A DNA stretch of 64,000 bases from Angiostrongylus vasorum (Eukaryota > Nematoda > Chromadorea > Rhabditida > Metastrongylidae), in contig JADANN010000146.1 of assembly GCA_018806985.1 (NCBI GenBank), positions 558,001 through 622,000 of the forward strand, written 5' to 3'. The notes beneath the pieces are model-generated. The model had not been told where the DNA came from and ran no database searches. It saw nothing but the letters and a program-made list of their open reading frames with translations. This document shows, piece after piece, positions 43,465 to 55,793 of this stretch. A program made the translations under genes and the position numbers. How positions within the stretch are numbered: position 1 is the first letter of the stretch; each line of letters starts with the position of its first letter.

Positions 43465-43690
43465 GTAACGCTGTAGTTAAAGATGTCCTGCAATGCAGAG
43501 AGGGTCTTTGGTTCGAGCCTATGATTAGGCAAACCAAGTCCTTTGTCCTGATGGGGTTGGCAAATTGGTAGCGGGCTGTCTAGGATGATACAACACCGAC
43601 TCAGTAAATCATTAGGCCACTACGAGTCATTGCATAGGCTATGTGCATTAAACAACCTCCACGATGCGTGCGGAAGTCGAATGAATGGAC
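43465..43690 (+). repeat. Old SINE-1-like copy
   Basis: GTAACGCTGTAGTTAAAGAT, then GGTTCGAGCC (a clean B-box), GGGGTTGGCAAATTGGTAGC, CGGGCTGTCTAGGATGATAC, CACTACGAGTCATTGCATAG and AACCTCCACGATGCG follow the SINE-1 plus order with drift. The tail is lost. Confidence 0.5.
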
Positions 43691-44220
43691 CCACATCTAA
43701 GTGGGTAATGAAAGCTGAACGCTCAATCCTTAGTCTTTACAAGAATTTCACGGCTTCGAAGTTTCACGACGTTAAGGATCTGAACTCTGATCAAAACTGC
43801 TCTGGTTGTTGTCTAATATGAATGGAGGACTACAGAGGTTTTGTAACTGCAGTAAAACAGTCTGCACTACTAGCATCTTCGTTCATCATCGAGAATCACA
43901 AGCGGACACAAAAAATTCCATGCATAATTTTCAGGCACTAATGGTGCACTGTAAACTTCTTTCACTCCAGAGACAGAGACAGCATGGTCCTTTTTAAAGG
44001 GGCACTGCACATTTCTACGATTTGTGGGCAGAATATGGCCGCGGTTAGCATGCGAACTGGTGTCATATCATTTATCAAGCCTTTGTTGAAGCCTGCATAG
44101 AAATTTAGAAATATTTCCGAACTCTTGCGATCTTTTTAGCCACTGAATCCCGATCTAACTTTGCTTTCTGGTTGACAACTAAATGGGAAAAAGGTGATAA
44201 ATTTTGTTATATTCTCCGAC

Positions 44221-44612
44221 CCTTCCAACGGTTTACCACCTCATGGTGGCTGTGATTTGTTGCTTGGTGACGAGCTGCGATGTACAGCGGGAGTTCACCC
44301 GCTAGTGGGGCCTTCCCAATTGAGAAGGAGTCCGACATCTCCATCTGGAAGCACAGATTAGAGAGAACTAATACCAGTAATCACCACCGTCTCGGTATCA
44401 AACCAGTCGGATGGCGGCAAATTTCTCTCCTATCCTCAAGGGCTGTGACTGCTTGGGGTGGTGAAGACTTGAGAAAGCTTCGGCTAGGCTGACCTGGACT
44501 TCAGAAAACCACAGTGGCTAAACCAACAGATCTCTGCAGAACAGAAATAACGCTGAGTTCAGCACAACCAGTGAGGACAGGCCATCCACGTATCCAGGTA
44601 TCCAAGTATTTA
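44221..44612 (+). repeat. R390 retroposon copy, diverged
   Basis: CCTTCCAACGGTTTACCACC at the head, GACGAGCTGCGATGTACAGC in the body, and the tail CACGTATCCAGGTATCCAAG. It carries more substitutions than the other copies, and no clear TSD is seen. Confidence 0.7.
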
Positions 44613-44924
44613 TTGAGAAGGAATCGTCGTCTAACATGTGGCCTTATATGGACATTTGCTGTGAAATTTTCCACAGTCCTTTTTTTTAACTTGTTGTCGT
44701 ATAAACTTGGTATATTTTGGGTAAACCAAACTAGTCAAAAAAATAAGAAATATTCTCAGGCTTCAAGCTACTTTTACCACCTCACCACTTTGGTAAAATG
44801 AAGTGGAACTGAAATCTTGCGACGAATCACGACATGGTTGACTACAGCCTTTTTTTCAAAGCAAATTAAAAAGCGTCACGAGTGCATAACTTTCCATCTA
44901 TTGTCTATTATTTTCACGGCAAGA

Positions 44925-45005
44925 CATAATGTGAAATAAAATCACAATAATGCTGACTTCTTTGCAAAACTTGAAACCTTGGCCAGATTCGAAACTGCAA
45001 CAACC
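44925..45005 (-). repeat. SINE-2 terminal fragment
   Basis: CACAATAATGCTGACTTCTT then TGCAAAACTTGAAACC matches the GATGCTGAGATATTTGCAAA end of SINE-2. Nothing further is recognisable. Confidence 0.35.
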
Positions 45006-45082
45006 CTACTCGACGGCTCAATTTTGATCCTCTGGAACACGTTTTTGGTTAAGGTTTCTGAAATTCGATGGAACAAAAAGGA

Positions 45083-45366
45083 TAAAAAGGATAAAGCTCA
45101 CGGCATTGATCAATCCCTGAGGGATGCGCCATGCATTCGACTTCATTAAGCACCGTTTGAGACGATTGAATGCATGAATGCATAACTGCCCTTTTCAATG
45201 ACTCGCGGTGGCCTAGCGTTGTATCGAGCCAGTGCTGCTATCCTCCCAGACAGGTCTGGTACCAATATCCCAACCCAGGAGGGATGGAAGGCTTGCGACC
45301 CTGCTCGCGGAGATCGATCCATGTGCATCGTAGGTGCCCTCCGACCACTGCGCCACACGCGCCCTT
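45083..45366 (-). repeat. SINE-1 copy
   Basis: GATAAAGCTCACGGCATTGA, TCAATCCCTGAGGGATGCG, GACAGGTCTGGTACCAATAT and CCACTGCGCCACACGCGCCC. The tail reads TTGATCAATGCCGTG, with the same T that PLE termini carry in this position. Confidence 0.88.
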
Positions 45367-45584
45367 GATGGGACTACGGAAGAAAAATCAGTCGTTTGCG
45401 ATCTCCCAGATTTCTTTACTGGGAACAGAGCTGCAGCTAATAAAGTGGGGCTAGGTTCCAAAGTGCTTAGTATAAAAATTCTGTGAAGAGCCCGAAAATT
45501 TTAAAGATTATGGAAAAACAACCTTTGAATAGAGTATTTCAAAACCCCTTGTAGTTACGGCTTGCAGTTCTAAGAAGTACTAAC

Positions 45585-45935
45585 TTTTCAGTCACTGAGT
45601 GTCTCGAGCGTGCGCCAGTAAATTTTCCATTTCGCCCCTGCTGCATGAAAGAGTAGCTCAGTAGGTTCAGCTCACTGCCGTGACTCATTGAGAATGATAT
45701 CCTTTTGCGTGCTAGTGAAATACTGAGCCCTTCGGGCCGGTTGTTATTCTGCTGAGCATTCGATATGCCGGAAACCAGTCGCTCATGCCAAATCACTTGT
45801 CCGGCCCATTAGACTGGGTATTCTGGCCTGCAGAGTGGCGTGCTTGATTTTTTGACCGGTGTAGTAGATCGAAGCCTCGGATTCCCTCTCTTTTTTGAGT
45901 GATTTCGGCATACTCCTGGCATTTTTTTGCTGACT
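45585..45935 (-). mobile_element. RTE fragment F (3' end only)
   Basis: Minus orientation: AGTGTCTCGAGCGTGCGCCA at the left matches the C-terminal coding end of the other RTE copies, and CCGGTGTAGTAGATCGAAGC and GGCATACTCCTGGCAT match the LRQR/VMLGVS region. About 100 bp of the middle (around 45820) is missing. It lacks the GATACAGGTGAT tail. Confidence 0.65.
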
Positions 45936-46170
45936 ACGTTTCCGATAAGCTGAAAACTATACTGTAGAAATACTAAGTATTCGATTATGTGACTTCGCAT
46001 GGTTGTTCACTAGAAAATAGAAAACGTTGACGAAGCATAAAAAATACGCGCATTTGACCAATATGAAATTTCTTGTGACAGAACTGCTTATTTCGCAGGA
46101 CTTCTGAGAATGAGTGGGCATATTCGGGCATCACAGTGAAAGTTATAGTATTAAGCTTGCCTTCACAGAT
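45936..46170. other. No recognisable gene
   Basis: Short AT-rich spacer between RTE fragment F and copy D. Confidence 0.5.
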
Positions 46171-46180
46171 AGTCTTCCAT

Positions 46181-49100
46181 CACCCGTGTCACCTGTAGCC
46201 CCGTTGATCGTCGAGTGACCCGAGCGGGCACCAGTAAATCTTCCATTTTTCCCTGTCGTGTGCAAGAGTAGCCCAGTGGGTTCTGCTCGCTCTAAAAACT
46301 CGCCGAGCATCATGTCTTTCTTCTAGGCTCTTCGTGATCTTCCTGCAGTATGTTTGATATCCCGGAGGAATCCATTCACCAACGGCTCTTGTCCATCGGT
46401 TGTCATTCATACGCATTACGTGTCCGGCCCACCTCATCTTCGATTCTTTGGCGTACAGAACGACATCTAGGACTTTTGATCGTTGACGCAGGTCGGAGCT
46501 TCGGATCCCATCCTTTACTTGTGTGAAACGGGATAGTCCTAGCATCCTCCTTTCGACTGCGCGTTAGATAACGCTTAGTGACCTTTCATCCTTCTTGCGC
46601 AGCGACCGAGTTTCTGACGCATCCGTTAGGGCAGGAAGTACCGCTGAGTCGAAAAGGTGGGCACGGAGTCAAGTGTTCTTTGTTCTCTTCACTACATCCT
46701 CGATGCTCTAGAAAGCTCCTCAAGTCGCTTGTTTCCTTCTGCTCAGCTCTGAAGCTAAGTCGTTCATCATATTGATTTCCCAATCTAGATAGACGTAACT
46801 GGAGCATTCGGAGACTTTCGTTCCGGTGAGCGTGAATGGGGCATACGAAACCAATCCGTTCCTCATAAACATCGTTTTTGTGAGATTCACTCGAAGACCA
46901 ATCTTTCCACAGGCTTTATCAAAGTCGGCAAGCATACGTTCCGCTTGGCTAATGTTTGGTGTTTTAAGGACGATGTCATCAGCAAAGCGAAGATGATGTA
47001 ACTGCTGAGCATCGATTTTCACTCCCATATTATCCCATTCCGATGTTCGCATGACGTTCTGGAGGCTGGTGGTAAAAAAATTTTGGCGAGATTGTATCGC
47101 CTTGCCTAACCCCTCTTTTAAGGTCAACGTTAATATCGTTGTAGAATGGTGAAACCTTTGTTGTGAAGTTTTGTACAGCTCACGAACAATCTTTATGTAC
47201 TGAGTACGGACTCCTTGACTATTAAGGGCTTCCATGTCTGCTTCCATCTCAATTCAATCAAAGGCCTTCTGTAAATCGATGAAAATGAGACAGAGCGGTT
47301 TTTTGTCCTCTCGCGATACTTCAATGAGCCTTGTTATCGAGTGGATGTGGTCCACCGTACAAAATCCTTTTCGAAACCCTGCTTGCTCACATGGCTGTCC
47401 TTAGTCCAGTGTTCTGCCAAACCTGTTTAGGATGACTCGAGTGAAAAAGTTTGTAGACGACAGACAGCAAGCAGATTGGGCGATAGTTGCCGATATCGTG
47501 TAGGTCACCATTCTTGCGCAATAACACGGTCATGCTGGTCTTCCACTGAGTAGGGATGTTGCATTCAGACAGTTAGCGTGTGAAGAGCCGAGCCAGAGAG
47601 TTTACGAGGGCTGGCGGAAGGTTCTTCAGATGTTCTGATCTTATCCTGTCCGGACCTGTGTGCTATTCGATTTTTCACCGATAAAATGGCATGTCGGAAG
47701 GGAGAACCGGTGGTACAACATGTCCATCCTCCTCTATTTCATATGACGGAAGGTGGACGTGGCTGTCGAAGAGATCTGAGCAGTATTCGTGAATGATTTT
47801 GTCCATTGCCTTTCTGGACGCTGTAACTGTTCCGTCTGGGCGACGGAGTGCAGTCATCTTGGTCTTGTAATTGGAGAAGCTTCGGTGGGTCTTGCTAATA
47901 CTTTTCTCAGATTCTGCAGCATGGACCGTTACTGCTACTTTTCTACCGTCCGCGATCTTCTTTTATCGGATGCCTGCATTGTTTTTCATGTTCCGACATG
48001 AGTCGGGAGTTGTCCGTGGTTCATGCGTTTCCACGTTGGAGTATTAGCTCGAATGTTTCTGGAAACAGACGTCTCATGGTGACTTCCGAACTCTCAGCTT
48101 GCATGGCGCTAACGTGAAGAGATGTTGAATGAGCCGATTGTATTCCTCGTCGATGTTATCGACAAAGGCATGTTCCCAACAGCCGACTAGTGAATTGAAT
48201 AAGTCCCAGTTAAAGGTGGTTCTGGGACTTCGGTTTTTGAATTTAGCGGCTTTTTCTCCTTTGCGCGAGAAATAGAATCTTGCACGAAGGAGACGGTGGT
48301 CTGATCCCGTGTAGAATTTTGGAACAACAGCGACATCGGTTAGGCAAAACCTTCTGCTTTACTATAATGCGGTCTATTTCGTTATGGTACCTTCCACTGG
48401 GACACTCCCACGTCCAGCGCTGAGGGTGGGGCTTCTGGAATTGCGAGTTGCTCACCCTGTTCGTTCCATTCCAATCCATGGGTCCCAATGTGACGTTCTT
48501 CAGACGTTCTTTGTATTCGGGTTGCAAGCTGTTCGAATGAATCGATGTTCATGGACAAACTCGTGTTGACGAGAACGCCGACGCTGCCGACTAATCTACT
48601 GTAGTATGTTCCGAAGAACAGTTCTCCTCCGGTGTCATATACGGCGTTGAATGGGTAGCGTCGTCTCGTCTCGGCCAGGCCGATGACGTCGTACATTATC
48701 CTTCTTGCTTGGATGGGCAAATCTTCTATCGTGGACTCGGATGCAAGTGTTCGGGCATTATAGGTACAGATCGTCATCATAGTTCTCTGTAATCCAGGCA
48801 GCTTCCATTGGCACTAAGATTTTAGCAGCCTCTCCGTACTTTTCCTACCCGACGTTGCGAGATGGGGGGCTCTTTCGGGGTCAGAGGAATGAGGTCCGTC
48901 TTTTTTTTACTGTGTTTAGCATTTTGGTACCCACTTATGGCTTGCTGGGTTGTGAACGTGGGGGGCTGGGTATACTCTCTGGTAGCTTGCCAGGCTCTCC
49001 CAGAGTGGGCATGGAGCTTATTTGTTGGAGGCGACTCCCTAACCGCCTCTCATATGCTTCCCTTTCAGTTGATTGCAGGCTTTTTGGCGGAAATGACTCG

Positions 49101-49348
49101 TAGAATACAATCCACATAAGCGAGAACTCACCCACACAAGCATGCATGAATACGCCTAGCGAATACAGAAAGTATTTTCCAAATCGGCGCAGCAGAAACA
49201 GGGAGTCCATCCCCTGGATCCACCTGCGTCTCAGGGAAGCAAAGGTCGCTTTTGGTCCGCGATTAACCTCCAATCCACCATCTAGGGACGCGCCACGTAG
49301 CGTGGCGTCTAGCCGGCTCGAGATCCCTCATAAGCGGGAGATCCGTGG
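46181..49348 (-). mobile_element. RTE-type retrotransposon copy D, both ends present
   Basis: The tail CACCCGTGTCACCTGTAG is at the left and the 5' end (reverse complement of CCACGGATCTCCCGCTTATG) is at the right. An exact 10-bp TSD, AGTCTTCCAT, is at 46171-46180 and 49349-49358. It is full length in extent but carries a ~185-bp internal deletion in the endonuclease at ~48513. It also shares the subfamily deletion of copy B (GEQL joined to IPEAP, near 48445). Confidence 0.92.
46189..48780 (-). pseudogene. RTE polyprotein in copy D, broken
   Basis: The N-terminus (MMTICTYNARTLASE, 48780) leads into LAETRRR with the catalytic Glu, then SFEQLATRI joins directly to [10 protein letters not shown] at 48513. 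This removes GDFNAK, so the endonuclease is inactive. The reverse transcriptase retains FADD (46975-46986) and the KIGLRVNLTKTMF block. The C-terminal RWAGHVMRMNDNRWTRAVGE block is at 46430-46371. Frame breaks occur near 48240, 47690, 47400, 47255, 47100, 46720 and 46350. The WSEFF segment is deleted near 46345. Confidence 0.86.
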
Positions 49349-49437
49349 AGTCTTCCATAGGTCGTGGAATATAGTATTTGTTAATTTTTTATTAAAAGCA
49401 AAAGAGAAATCCAACCTAGAAATAACGGAAATCAATT

Positions 49438-50050
49438 CATGATGAACGACCTAGGTCCGGAATTGCGCAGAAGGAAGCTAGCGGTTTAAGAAGCTTTCAA
49501 CAGCACCGCGGATGTAGTGAAGAGAACAAAGAATGCCCGACTCGGTGTCCCAGCTATTCGACTGCACGATACTTCCTTCCTTACAGTATGCCTCAGAAAC
49601 TTGGTCGATGCGTTAGCAGAGCGCAAGATCATCTAGCGTTATTGAACGCGCCCTCGAGAGGACAATGCTAGGGGTTTCCCGTATCACAATTGAGGGAAGG
49701 GATTCGAAGTTCCGACCTGTGTCAACGACGAAAAATCAAAGGTGCCATTCTCTACGCCAAACTGCCGCCGATGACGTGGCTCGGATACGTAATGCGTTTG
49801 AATGACAGCGTATGGACAAGAGCCGTTAGTGACTAAATTCCTTGTGATGTCAAACGTACCTCAGGAAGACCACCGACCCGGTGGTCAGAGATCTTCACGA
49901 AGAGCCTAGAAGACAGGTATGATGCTCGACGAGTCCTTAAAGCAAGCAGAATCCAATGGGCTACTCTTGAGGCGACAGGCAAAAGTAAAAGATTTACTGG
50001 TACCCGTTCCAGTCCGTCGACGATCAACAAAACTACAGATGATACACGGA
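49438..50050 (+). mobile_element. RTE fragment E (5'-truncated 3' end)
   Basis: Begins at ATGATGAACGACCTAGG (the MMNDL codons of other copies) and runs through TATGCCTCAGAAACTTGGTC, AATGCGTTTGAATGACAGCG and GAAGAGCCTAGAAG to the tail AACTACAGATGATACACGG. It starts only ~80 bp after copy D ends, in opposite orientation. It is more diverged than copies A-D and is presumably older. Confidence 0.78.
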
Positions 50051-50075
50051 ATTAATTTCTAGTTGAACAAGTCGG

Positions 50076-50440
50076 AGGAAGGAGAGCACAGTAGTAGTGC
50101 TGCACATCGTCAAGAGCACGGTGCTGGTTGAATACCGCCCCCAGGTCCATGGAGCCTTTCGCCCTTCCGGAGTCAGGGAAACTGGTACCGGAAGTATCCG
50201 GATAAAACCACTCTCCACAGTCCAAGTAGGAACGCTCTAGTCCGACTATCTTAGGATTCAAGGGGAAATTGACTGTACAAACAATCGACTCCATTAAAGA
50301 TGAAAGGAAAATTTTCAAACAGAAGCCCAAGCCACACGCAAAAAGTTGGGAAACCTTCATTGACAATGGGTACGAGGAAACGAATCGAATATGAGAAGTT
50401 CTGGGACCACGTGAAGGCCGGCTGTACAAAAAACAAAAGA
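50076..50440 (+). repeat. SINE-3 family copy
   Basis: GTAGTAGTGCTGCACATCGT, GAGCACGGTGCTGGTTGAAT, ACTGGTACCGGAAGTATCCG, AGAAGCCCAAGCCACACGCA and GAGGAAACGAATCGAATATG. This is the longest of the three copies and starts soon after RTE fragment E. Confidence 0.57.
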
Positions 50441-50937
50441 ATTCCGGTCAGAAACTTCACAGTGTAATGATTTTTTTTTACTTGCTAACTTACTTTCTTA
50501 AATACTTCATGACTTGCAATTTTTCTTTTTCATTTCAGCGCCGAGAGCTGTTAATGTGCGCCTTTCTCGAGACTGTCAGGATAACCGTGTTTAGGCCATT
50601 TGGGGGTAGAGGAAAGTTTGCTGCCTTAGGACAATGATTTGTCTAGGACGAAAAAGATTCCTGGGAGGGCCAAGAATTCTGAGTCCAGTCAACTTCCCGC
50701 TTGTAGACGACTTAACAAGCCAAGCATGAGCCAAGTATAATCAAACTTGCACTTATATAGGCAGTCTTCATGCGTCACAATTCAGGAAGAACGGAAAAAA
50801 GTATTGTTTCCACAAGGCTTAATATGTTAGTGTTCCGACAAAAAAGTTGGAGCCAATAGTTCATTTTTCTTTTGTTTTTTTGGAAAGGAGGCAAAATCTA
50901 AGGCAAAGCAATGAAAAGTATGAAATCTGAGGTTGAA
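50441..50937. other. No recognisable gene
   Basis: AT-rich; a GCGCCGAGAGCTGTTAAT stretch at ~50539 recalls the SINE-1 tail (CGCCGAGAGC) but is isolated. Confidence 0.4.
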
Positions 50938-51221
50938 AAAAGGATAAAACTCTCGGCGTTGATCAATCCCTGAGGGATGCGTCATGCACTCGACTTCATT
51001 AAGTATCGTTGGAGGTGATTGAATGCATATCTGGCTTTTTACAACGACTTGCAATGGCCTACGATATATCGAGCCAGTGCTGCTATGCTCCCAGACAAGT
51101 CTGGTACCAATTTTCCGACCCTGGAGAGATGGAAGGTATGGTGGGCCAGGGGTGCGAGGATCGATCCCATGTTTGTGTGCGTTGCATGGCACCTCCGACC
51201 ACTGCGTCACACGAGCCCAAA
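50938..51221 (-). repeat. SINE-1 copy
   Basis: GGATAAAACTCTCGGCGTTG, ATCAATCCCTGAGGGATGCG, CCCAGACAAGTCTGGTACCA and CCACTGCGTCACACGAGCCC. It is well preserved. Confidence 0.88.
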
Positions 51222-51519
51222 AAATCTTGGAACGCTTCACGAGGCTGCGTGTCATCTTTGTGCAGAAGTCAAGTTAATCTTCCCTGTACTGTTCCAATTT
51301 TTAGTATACGTTTAGGAATGAAATCTGTGGCAACGCAATAAAAAATAACCATTCCAGTTGATCACAAGGAGCTTTGTTGTGATCATCTGGAAACATTTCT
51401 GAAAGAAAACTGTACAAAATACTGATGAAGGCCGAACCACCATTGGAAATAAAAGTGTTACTACTGTTTCTCTTCTTAAGAATGTCTGATGGATCTTTTT
51501 TTTCTATATACACACTAAG

Positions 51520-51655
51520 AGACAGGCGAAACGAAGGACCCGCATGGTGTGGAAGTGAACGCGTTAGCCCCGGAAACGATAGTAGCTCGTTCGTTCCCTA
51601 CCGCTGACACCTGCGGTCCGGAGTTTTGCAAATATCTCAGTATCATTGTGGTCAT
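51520..51655 (+). repeat. SINE-2 family copy
   Basis: GAGACAGGCGAAACGAAGGA, CCGCATGGTGTGGAAGTGAA, CGCGTTAGCCCCGGAAACGA, GTTCGTTCCCTACCGCTGAC and GCAAATATCTCAGTATCATT in plus order. Confidence 0.65.
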
Positions 51656-51770
51656 ACTAAGACCTGTTTTCTTCATTGTTGAAGAACAGAATAAAAAAAA
51701 CAAAAAAAATATTAATTTTTCTTTAATTGTGTTCAAATTTAACAAAAATGTGCAGCCATATAGAAACAAT

Positions 51771-52040
51771 GGGCGCCTGTGGCGTCGTAGTTGGAGGCGC
51801 CACTGCGACACACACGTGGAATCGATCTCCGCGCTTATGGCCCACCTAGCCTTCCGTCTTCCGGGGTCGGTAAATTGGTGCCAGACTTGTCTGGGAGGAT
51901 AGCAACACTGACTCGATAAATCGGCAGGCCACCATGAGTAAATGCCATATATGCATTCAATCCCCTCAACGATGCTTAATGAAGTTGAATGCATGTCGCA
52001 TCCCTTAGGGATTGATCAACGCCGAGAGCTTTACCCTTTT
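51771..52040 (+). repeat. SINE-1 copy, complete, with TSD
   Basis: The head GGGCGCCTGTGGCGTCGTAG, then ATCGATCTCC, TTGGTGCCAGACTTGTCTGG, and the tail TTGATCAACGCCGAG then AGCTTTACCC. A 12-bp TSD, TATAGAAACAAT, is at 51759-51770 and 52041-52052. Confidence 0.9.
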
Positions 52041-52309
52041 TATAGAAACAATAGAAGAAAGTGGAAAACAGACATTGCATGGAAGAGCAGAGCTGAATTG
52101 CTATGCGCAGTACCTAAATGCTTGAGTAGACCGGCTATCTGAGATAATATGTGGATGGAAGCACAATTTTCATTTTAACAGGTTTCTCACAGCGTAGTAG
52201 TATCTTTGTTAACCGACGTTTACTTCATCTCGGCATCAATAATGTGAACACATCTTTAGGCTACAGTGCTTAACTATTATTTACTGTATTTGCTATTTTC
52301 ATGTGAACA

Positions 52310-52390
52310 TATAGTGCGAAATGCAACCACAAGGAAGCTGAGAAATGCGCAGAACTCGAAGCTCCAGGCCATTTTCAAACCTGTTTCAAA
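52310..52390 (-). repeat. SINE-2 terminal fragment
   Basis: AATGCAACCACAAGGAAGCT then GAGAAATGCGCAGAACTCGA matches the ACAACCACAATGATGCTGAG end of SINE-2 with several changes. Confidence 0.3.
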
Positions 52391-53114
52391 TTCTTTCTAA
52401 GGCTCACGTGTTACCCACACACACACACTAATGAGGCGCTTTTTTTGCCTTTCTTCCAGCCAGTTTGCTACTCTAACTGTACCACTAGCAATAAGCCGTT
52501 AAAAGAAGTGATCAAGGCAATAAAAGTCGGAATTGAACCCAGATAAGTCGAAGTTGCCTTCGAAATCGCAATGTTTAAGTTATATCTTTGGGTAGTTCAT
52601 TCAGGTTACAACAGGTTGTATTTTGCTCGTCTGAAAATCTCTATTGATTTCCAGAAGGACTATTGTTAGTGGATACCCAGTTAGTTATCAAAGTGACTTG
52701 TTAGCAATGTGTGTCGCACTGTGAATAGGTTCCTGGTTCGCTCGAAAAACGGCAAATATAGAAAACACTGCATAAAGACTATAAAAAATATGATACAACA
52801 AGTGTGAAAGAAGTAAGCATAAAGAATGAATCATTTTCTGCGGAATGGATCATTTTTCTGACAACCAAGTGGCATTGGACGTAGGAACGAATGAAATCGT
52901 AGCTGCGCTGATTCCCATATGGGTTTGATGATGAGAAGAGAATTGTCTTCTACTAATACAATTCGTAAACACTGTGGCTCTTAGCAACATACTAAGAAAC
53001 TCTTTTGCGAAAATGCGACAAAAAACTTGTTCGGGAAATGCCTTCCAGGGCTCTTTACATTGTCAACAGCGCCCAGTGTAATGTTCGATTTTCCCAACAC
53101 TTATTCAAACAGCG
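52391..53114. other. No recognisable gene
   Basis: Includes a short CA run at ~52419-52430. Otherwise AT-rich and featureless. Confidence 0.5.
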
Positions 53115-53418
53115 TTTCAGTCTAGCGTTTCCACCAGGATGCCTAGCTAAGAGTAAACCAATACCAGGATCCACCATTGTCCTGGTATCAAAGTCGCATA
53201 GTGCCAAATCTCCCTCTGATCCACAAGAGCTGCGACTGCCTGTGGTGCTGAGGACCTGGGGCAGACTTTGGCCAGGCTCACCTCGCGAAACCGAGGAGCC
53301 ACCTGCTTAACCAGCAGATCGATCTCCGAAAAATGGAGATTATGCTAAGGCCCACACAATCAGTGAGGACGGGCCATTCAGGTATCAAGTATCAAGTATC
53401 AAGCATCAAGTACCAGGT
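53115..53418 (+). repeat. R390 retroposon copy, 5'-truncated
   Basis: Begins within the body (TTTCCACCAGGATGCCTAGC) and keeps the tail GTATCAAGTATCAAGTATCA. The tail has four or five heptamer units, the longest in the window. Loss of the CCTCCCAACGG end supports that end being 5'. Confidence 0.75.
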
Positions 53419-55504
53419 AATATTCAAACGGCAGTTAGTGGCCCATGTGTTAAACACGATTCTGAAGCGGCTTTCTCACATTGAGTTCTTAATTTGACCT
53501 CTCATATTCTGTTAAAAAAGAGCTGGAAAAGTGCGTAGTGGTTGATAATGATTCTTTAGTATTAACTTCAGCAGATTTCCTTGACCATGGAAACTTGCAA
53601 CCTCACTAGAGAGGAAGCCTCGCAAGTTGACAAGAACTGTTTCCGAACCTTCCCGAACGACAACAGTAACACCGATTTGAGAGCGGGTTAGCATCAGAAC
53701 ACCGACCCTGGTCCATCAGAGAGCTGTATCGTTATAACAGTAATACACTGCAGTGTATCGCAAAACCACACTACCATCTCCGGCTTTAAATAGCCTTTAC
53801 CCGGTATGATCAAATTTAAAGCCATCCAAGTAGTAAAGGGTTCTGGACAAGGACGAAAAGTGAGGAAAGCGTATACAGGTAGCAAATTTTGTACATTTAA
53901 TACAAGGTTGTTTTTATAAGAGTTAATCATCAAGCTGTCCTCGAACTCAGTGAATGCATCAATCGCCATGTAAAAATTTTCAAGAAACAAACAACATAAG
54001 GCGTGGAAAAAGCGTTTGCCATTGATCTTTTTCTTAGAGTTCGAGGCCATGCATTCGATTCTAGGGCGGCTCGAGTTCCAACTTTCCCTGATAAAGTTGG
54101 TATCATTTGATTGCCTACCGATGGATAGTGGACTACTCTACCTTGTGCCTGGAATGGAACCAGCAACCATGTGTATATGCTATGGTCCTACAAACGTAAC
54201 CCTAAATGGGATTCTTCTGATCCAGGTCAATATGACCACATTGTGGCCTTCATTCCTCACAAAAAAAAGTGTCTTACTAACACAAGGTTTGCGATTCGAA
54301 GCTGTGATGGTAGGAGCAAGACTAAGTTAACATTGTTCCAGCTATTCACAACAAAATTTCTTGACTACAATACAAAACAATAGGATATGCCTTTCATCAA
54401 AAATCACTAAAAACGATGGATTGAAATAAAGGCACAACGCTTCCAGAGGATAGAGATGGGCAAGATGAAAACAAGACATGAATTCTTGGATATCCCGATG
54501 ACCCCAAATAGTCTGTAAGATTTGATAAATGGAAAGAACATGAATTGGGTGGAGAGAATGTCGTTGTGAAATCTGTTCTGCATCTTTTTTTTTGTGCAAG
54601 GAAAAACAGCTCGTTTCTTAATCTTGCGTGCGACTTGAAACGGATGAGAATCGCCGACATTCTACGAAAGACTGGAAAAAGACGATGGATGCATCGAAGA
54701 AATTCTCTACACTAAATTTCTATGAAGAAGAGCTCGTAGTGAATGTTCTGTTTTGGCCAGATGGAATCATACACTATTACGTTCCGAAACCTCGTGAAAC
54801 CATCACAGTAGCCATCTGATGCCTCGAAATAGGCAAAATTCCCTAAGATCATAACCACTTGCAACTTGCGGCGATGTGAAATATTGAAATGTATTGAATA
54901 TGCTTTTACTGTATGTGGGAATTCCGAAGCTGAACAAACTCTATAACAAAACTCTTTCTCACTTAGATTACTGGCTGTATTTCCTACAGCGTTCAACTTT
55001 TCGAATGTCTAACACCTAGACAGCCTTCTTCGCAAACGAAAATTTTCTTCACTGATCACAAAGACAACCTTTCGACGGCACATCGTCAAAGGTTTATAGA
55101 TTTGTTTAGACAGATTATCTGAGCTTTCAACAAGTTGGCAACGATGTGTTCATTATGTCTATTTCGCTGTTACGAAGGCGTAGCTTTAAAAAAACGTATG
55201 CTTTGTTAATCCCTTCCATATGGGCTAAATATCTGAACAAATAGCTATATTTTAAATATTAGACGAGTTAAACACTGTAATCCGTCATCGTACCAACCCT
55301 AGGTAGTATCAAATTTTTCTTTGAGCAAAAATTTGCTTCCCGGCGTTCTGGGGGATGAAATATTGTCATCGTATATGGAGGACACTTGTGTGAAGAGAAA
55401 TTACTTACAGATAGCCCATGTACAAATGTGGTTGCACACTAGAAGAAATTCGGACGGAACACACAAGCCATGCCGAACTAATCTCCAATATTTCAAAGAT
55501 AGAA
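53419..55504. other. No recognisable gene
   Basis: Two overlapping frames of ~100-118 codons on opposite strands (53694-54050 minus; 54016-54330 plus) do not resemble known proteins. At 54040-54180, CATGCATTCGATTC and CTGGAATGGAACCAGC suggest a very old tRNA-like repeat. Confidence 0.35.
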
Positions 55505-55793
55505 AGGATAATGGATAAAGCTCTCGGCGTCGACCAATCCTTGATGGATGCGCCGTGCACTCGACTTCATTAAGCATCGTTGGAGGTGATTGAATGCACA
55601 TCTGGTCTTTACAATGACTTGCGGTGGCGAGCCGCCGATGTATCGAGCCAGTGATGCTATCCTTCCAGACAAGTTTGGTACCAATTTGCCAACCCTAGAG
55701 GGATGGAAGGCTTGGTGGCCATGGGGGGGGCGGGATCGATTCCACGTGTGTGTTGCAGGACGCCTCCTACCAGTGCTCCACACAGGCCCTTAT
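55505..55793 (-). repeat. SINE-1 copy
   Basis: GGATAAAGCTCTCGGCGTCG, CGTTGGAGGTGATTGAATGC, CCAGACAAGTTTGGTACCAA and CCAGTGCTCCACACAGGCCC. A run of G (GGGGGGG) is inserted near 55730. Confidence 0.87.
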
